From NCBI GenBank assembly GCA_964476375.1, contig CAYYZW010000036.1, forward strand, positions 1 to 5,785: 5,785 bases of DNA, given 5' to 3'. This document shows positions 5,314-5,785 of the stretch, one piece after another (the first letter of the stretch is position 1; each line of letters opens with the position of its first letter). Source of the DNA: SAT2750 sp964476375. GTDB lineage: Bacteria; Planctomycetota; Planctomycetia; Pirellulales; Pirellulaceae. Below the pieces are notes generated by a model. That model did no database searches. It was not told the origin of the DNA and saw only the letters and a list, made by a program, of their open reading frames with translations. The position numbers and the translations under genes were made by a program.

Positions 5314-5785
5314 CAGATGGATCGATGGTCCGTTCTGTGATGGTGCGGGCTGCCGTGGCAGTCATGCTGGCAGGTTTGTTTCTCTCTCCCTGCCCGGTTC
5401 GACAGGCCCGGGCAGACGCACCTGTCGACCTTGCCCCGCTCGTGCAGCAACTTGGTAACCCGCAGTACGGGCTTCGGCAGGACGCAGAGGACAGGTTGCG
5501 GGCTGTCGGCACGGGAGCCAGGGAGGCACTCATGAAGGGCCTTGAGGATGAGGATCCCCAGGTTCGTCGCAGTTGCCGACGCGTGCTTGCCGAGGTCATG
5601 GCTGCTGCCTTCCAGCAACGACTCCTGGGCAGTGAACCGGGAGAGCTGCCGGGTATCGAGGTACTTCGCAGTGTCCCCGGCTGGGAGCGTTTTGCGGCGC
5701 GAGTCGGCGTGGATGGGCCGAGTCGACAGCTATTCGTGCAGATGTACCAGGCGGAGCCGGCCCTGATCGCGGCACTGGAGGATGG
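5310..5785 (+). CDS. exported HEAT-repeat-like protein, 5' part (runs off right edge)
   Basis: The frame from ATG 5310 stays open to the end of the window (158 codons and 2 nt) and overlaps the DUF1501 stop in ATGA. The N-terminus is a probable Sec signal peptide: Arg8 and Arg13, hydrophobic core AAVAVMLAGLFL (14-25), and possible cleavage after ARA (33-35). A membrane anchor is the alternative. Residues about 38-95 read as HEAT-like helical hairpins: LAPLVQQLGNPQYGLRQDAEDRL, VGTGAREALMKGLEDEDPQVRRSCRRVLAEV. The segment around 121-156, with VPGWERFAARVG, RQLFVQMYQAEPALIAALED, resembles a module I associate with planctomycete HEAT-type hypothetical proteins; this is from memory and unchecked. 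HEAT repeats bind proteins, so it may be a scaffold for the two preceding gene products. The 3' end is not visible, so length and C-terminal domains are unknown. Confidence 0.75.
   Translation, partial: MTDGSMVRSVMVRAAVAVMLAGLFLSPCPVRQARADAPVDLAPLVQQLGNPQYGLRQDAEDRLRAVGTGAREALMKGLEDEDPQVRRSCRRVLAEVMAAAFQQRLLGSEPGELPGIEVLRSVPGWERFAARVGVDGPSRQLFVQMYQAEPALIAALED

Overview
The window looks like a piece of a planctomycete chromosome. Two independent lines support this. The partial 16S rRNA at the left edge carries an exact match to the EUB338-II probe site (16-33), typical of Planctomycetales. The right half carries a PSCyt1/PSCyt2/PSD1 (DUF1549/DUF1553) gene followed by a DUF1501 gene, a pair that is expanded in this phylum. 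No mobile element, CRISPR array, tRNA or clear horizontal-transfer signature is visible.

Left region (1-832). The 5' third of a 16S rRNA gene lies on the minus strand (1-366). Upstream of it is an unusually readable rRNA control region, also on the minus strand: an A/T-rich upstream tract (635-663), a sigma70-type promoter (TTGACG-N16-TATCAT, 600-627), a boxA-like antitermination element (550-562), and a leader of about 227 nt with several inverted repeats, including a perfect 10-bp-arm hairpin (494-522). Divergent from it, on the plus strand, an extended -10 promoter (747-755) with an overlapping GAAC-N4-GTTC palindrome probably drives aroH.

Middle (833-1261). A complete AroH-type chorismate mutase has all the recognised active-site residues. 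It would convert chorismate to prephenate for phenylalanine and tyrosine synthesis.

Right region (1386-5785). There are three same-strand, closely spaced genes. The first encodes a Sec-exported planctomycete cytochrome/DUF1549/DUF1553 protein that would be 823 aa long. It is cut by an in-frame TAA at codon 240, exactly where the family normally has the Glu of a YGERW motif. The second is a Tat-exported DUF1501 protein (479 aa) starting 16 bp later. The third is a HEAT-repeat-like exported protein that overlaps the second by 4 bp (ATGA) and runs off the right edge. All three products are predicted to work outside the cytoplasm and are probably co-transcribed. The biochemical role of this family pair is not established.

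The most striking observation is the single-codon lesion in the otherwise intact PSCyt/PSD1 gene. It is either a base error, a very recent nonsense mutation, or a recoded stop. The first two are more likely, because TAA is also used as the normal terminator of the same gene.
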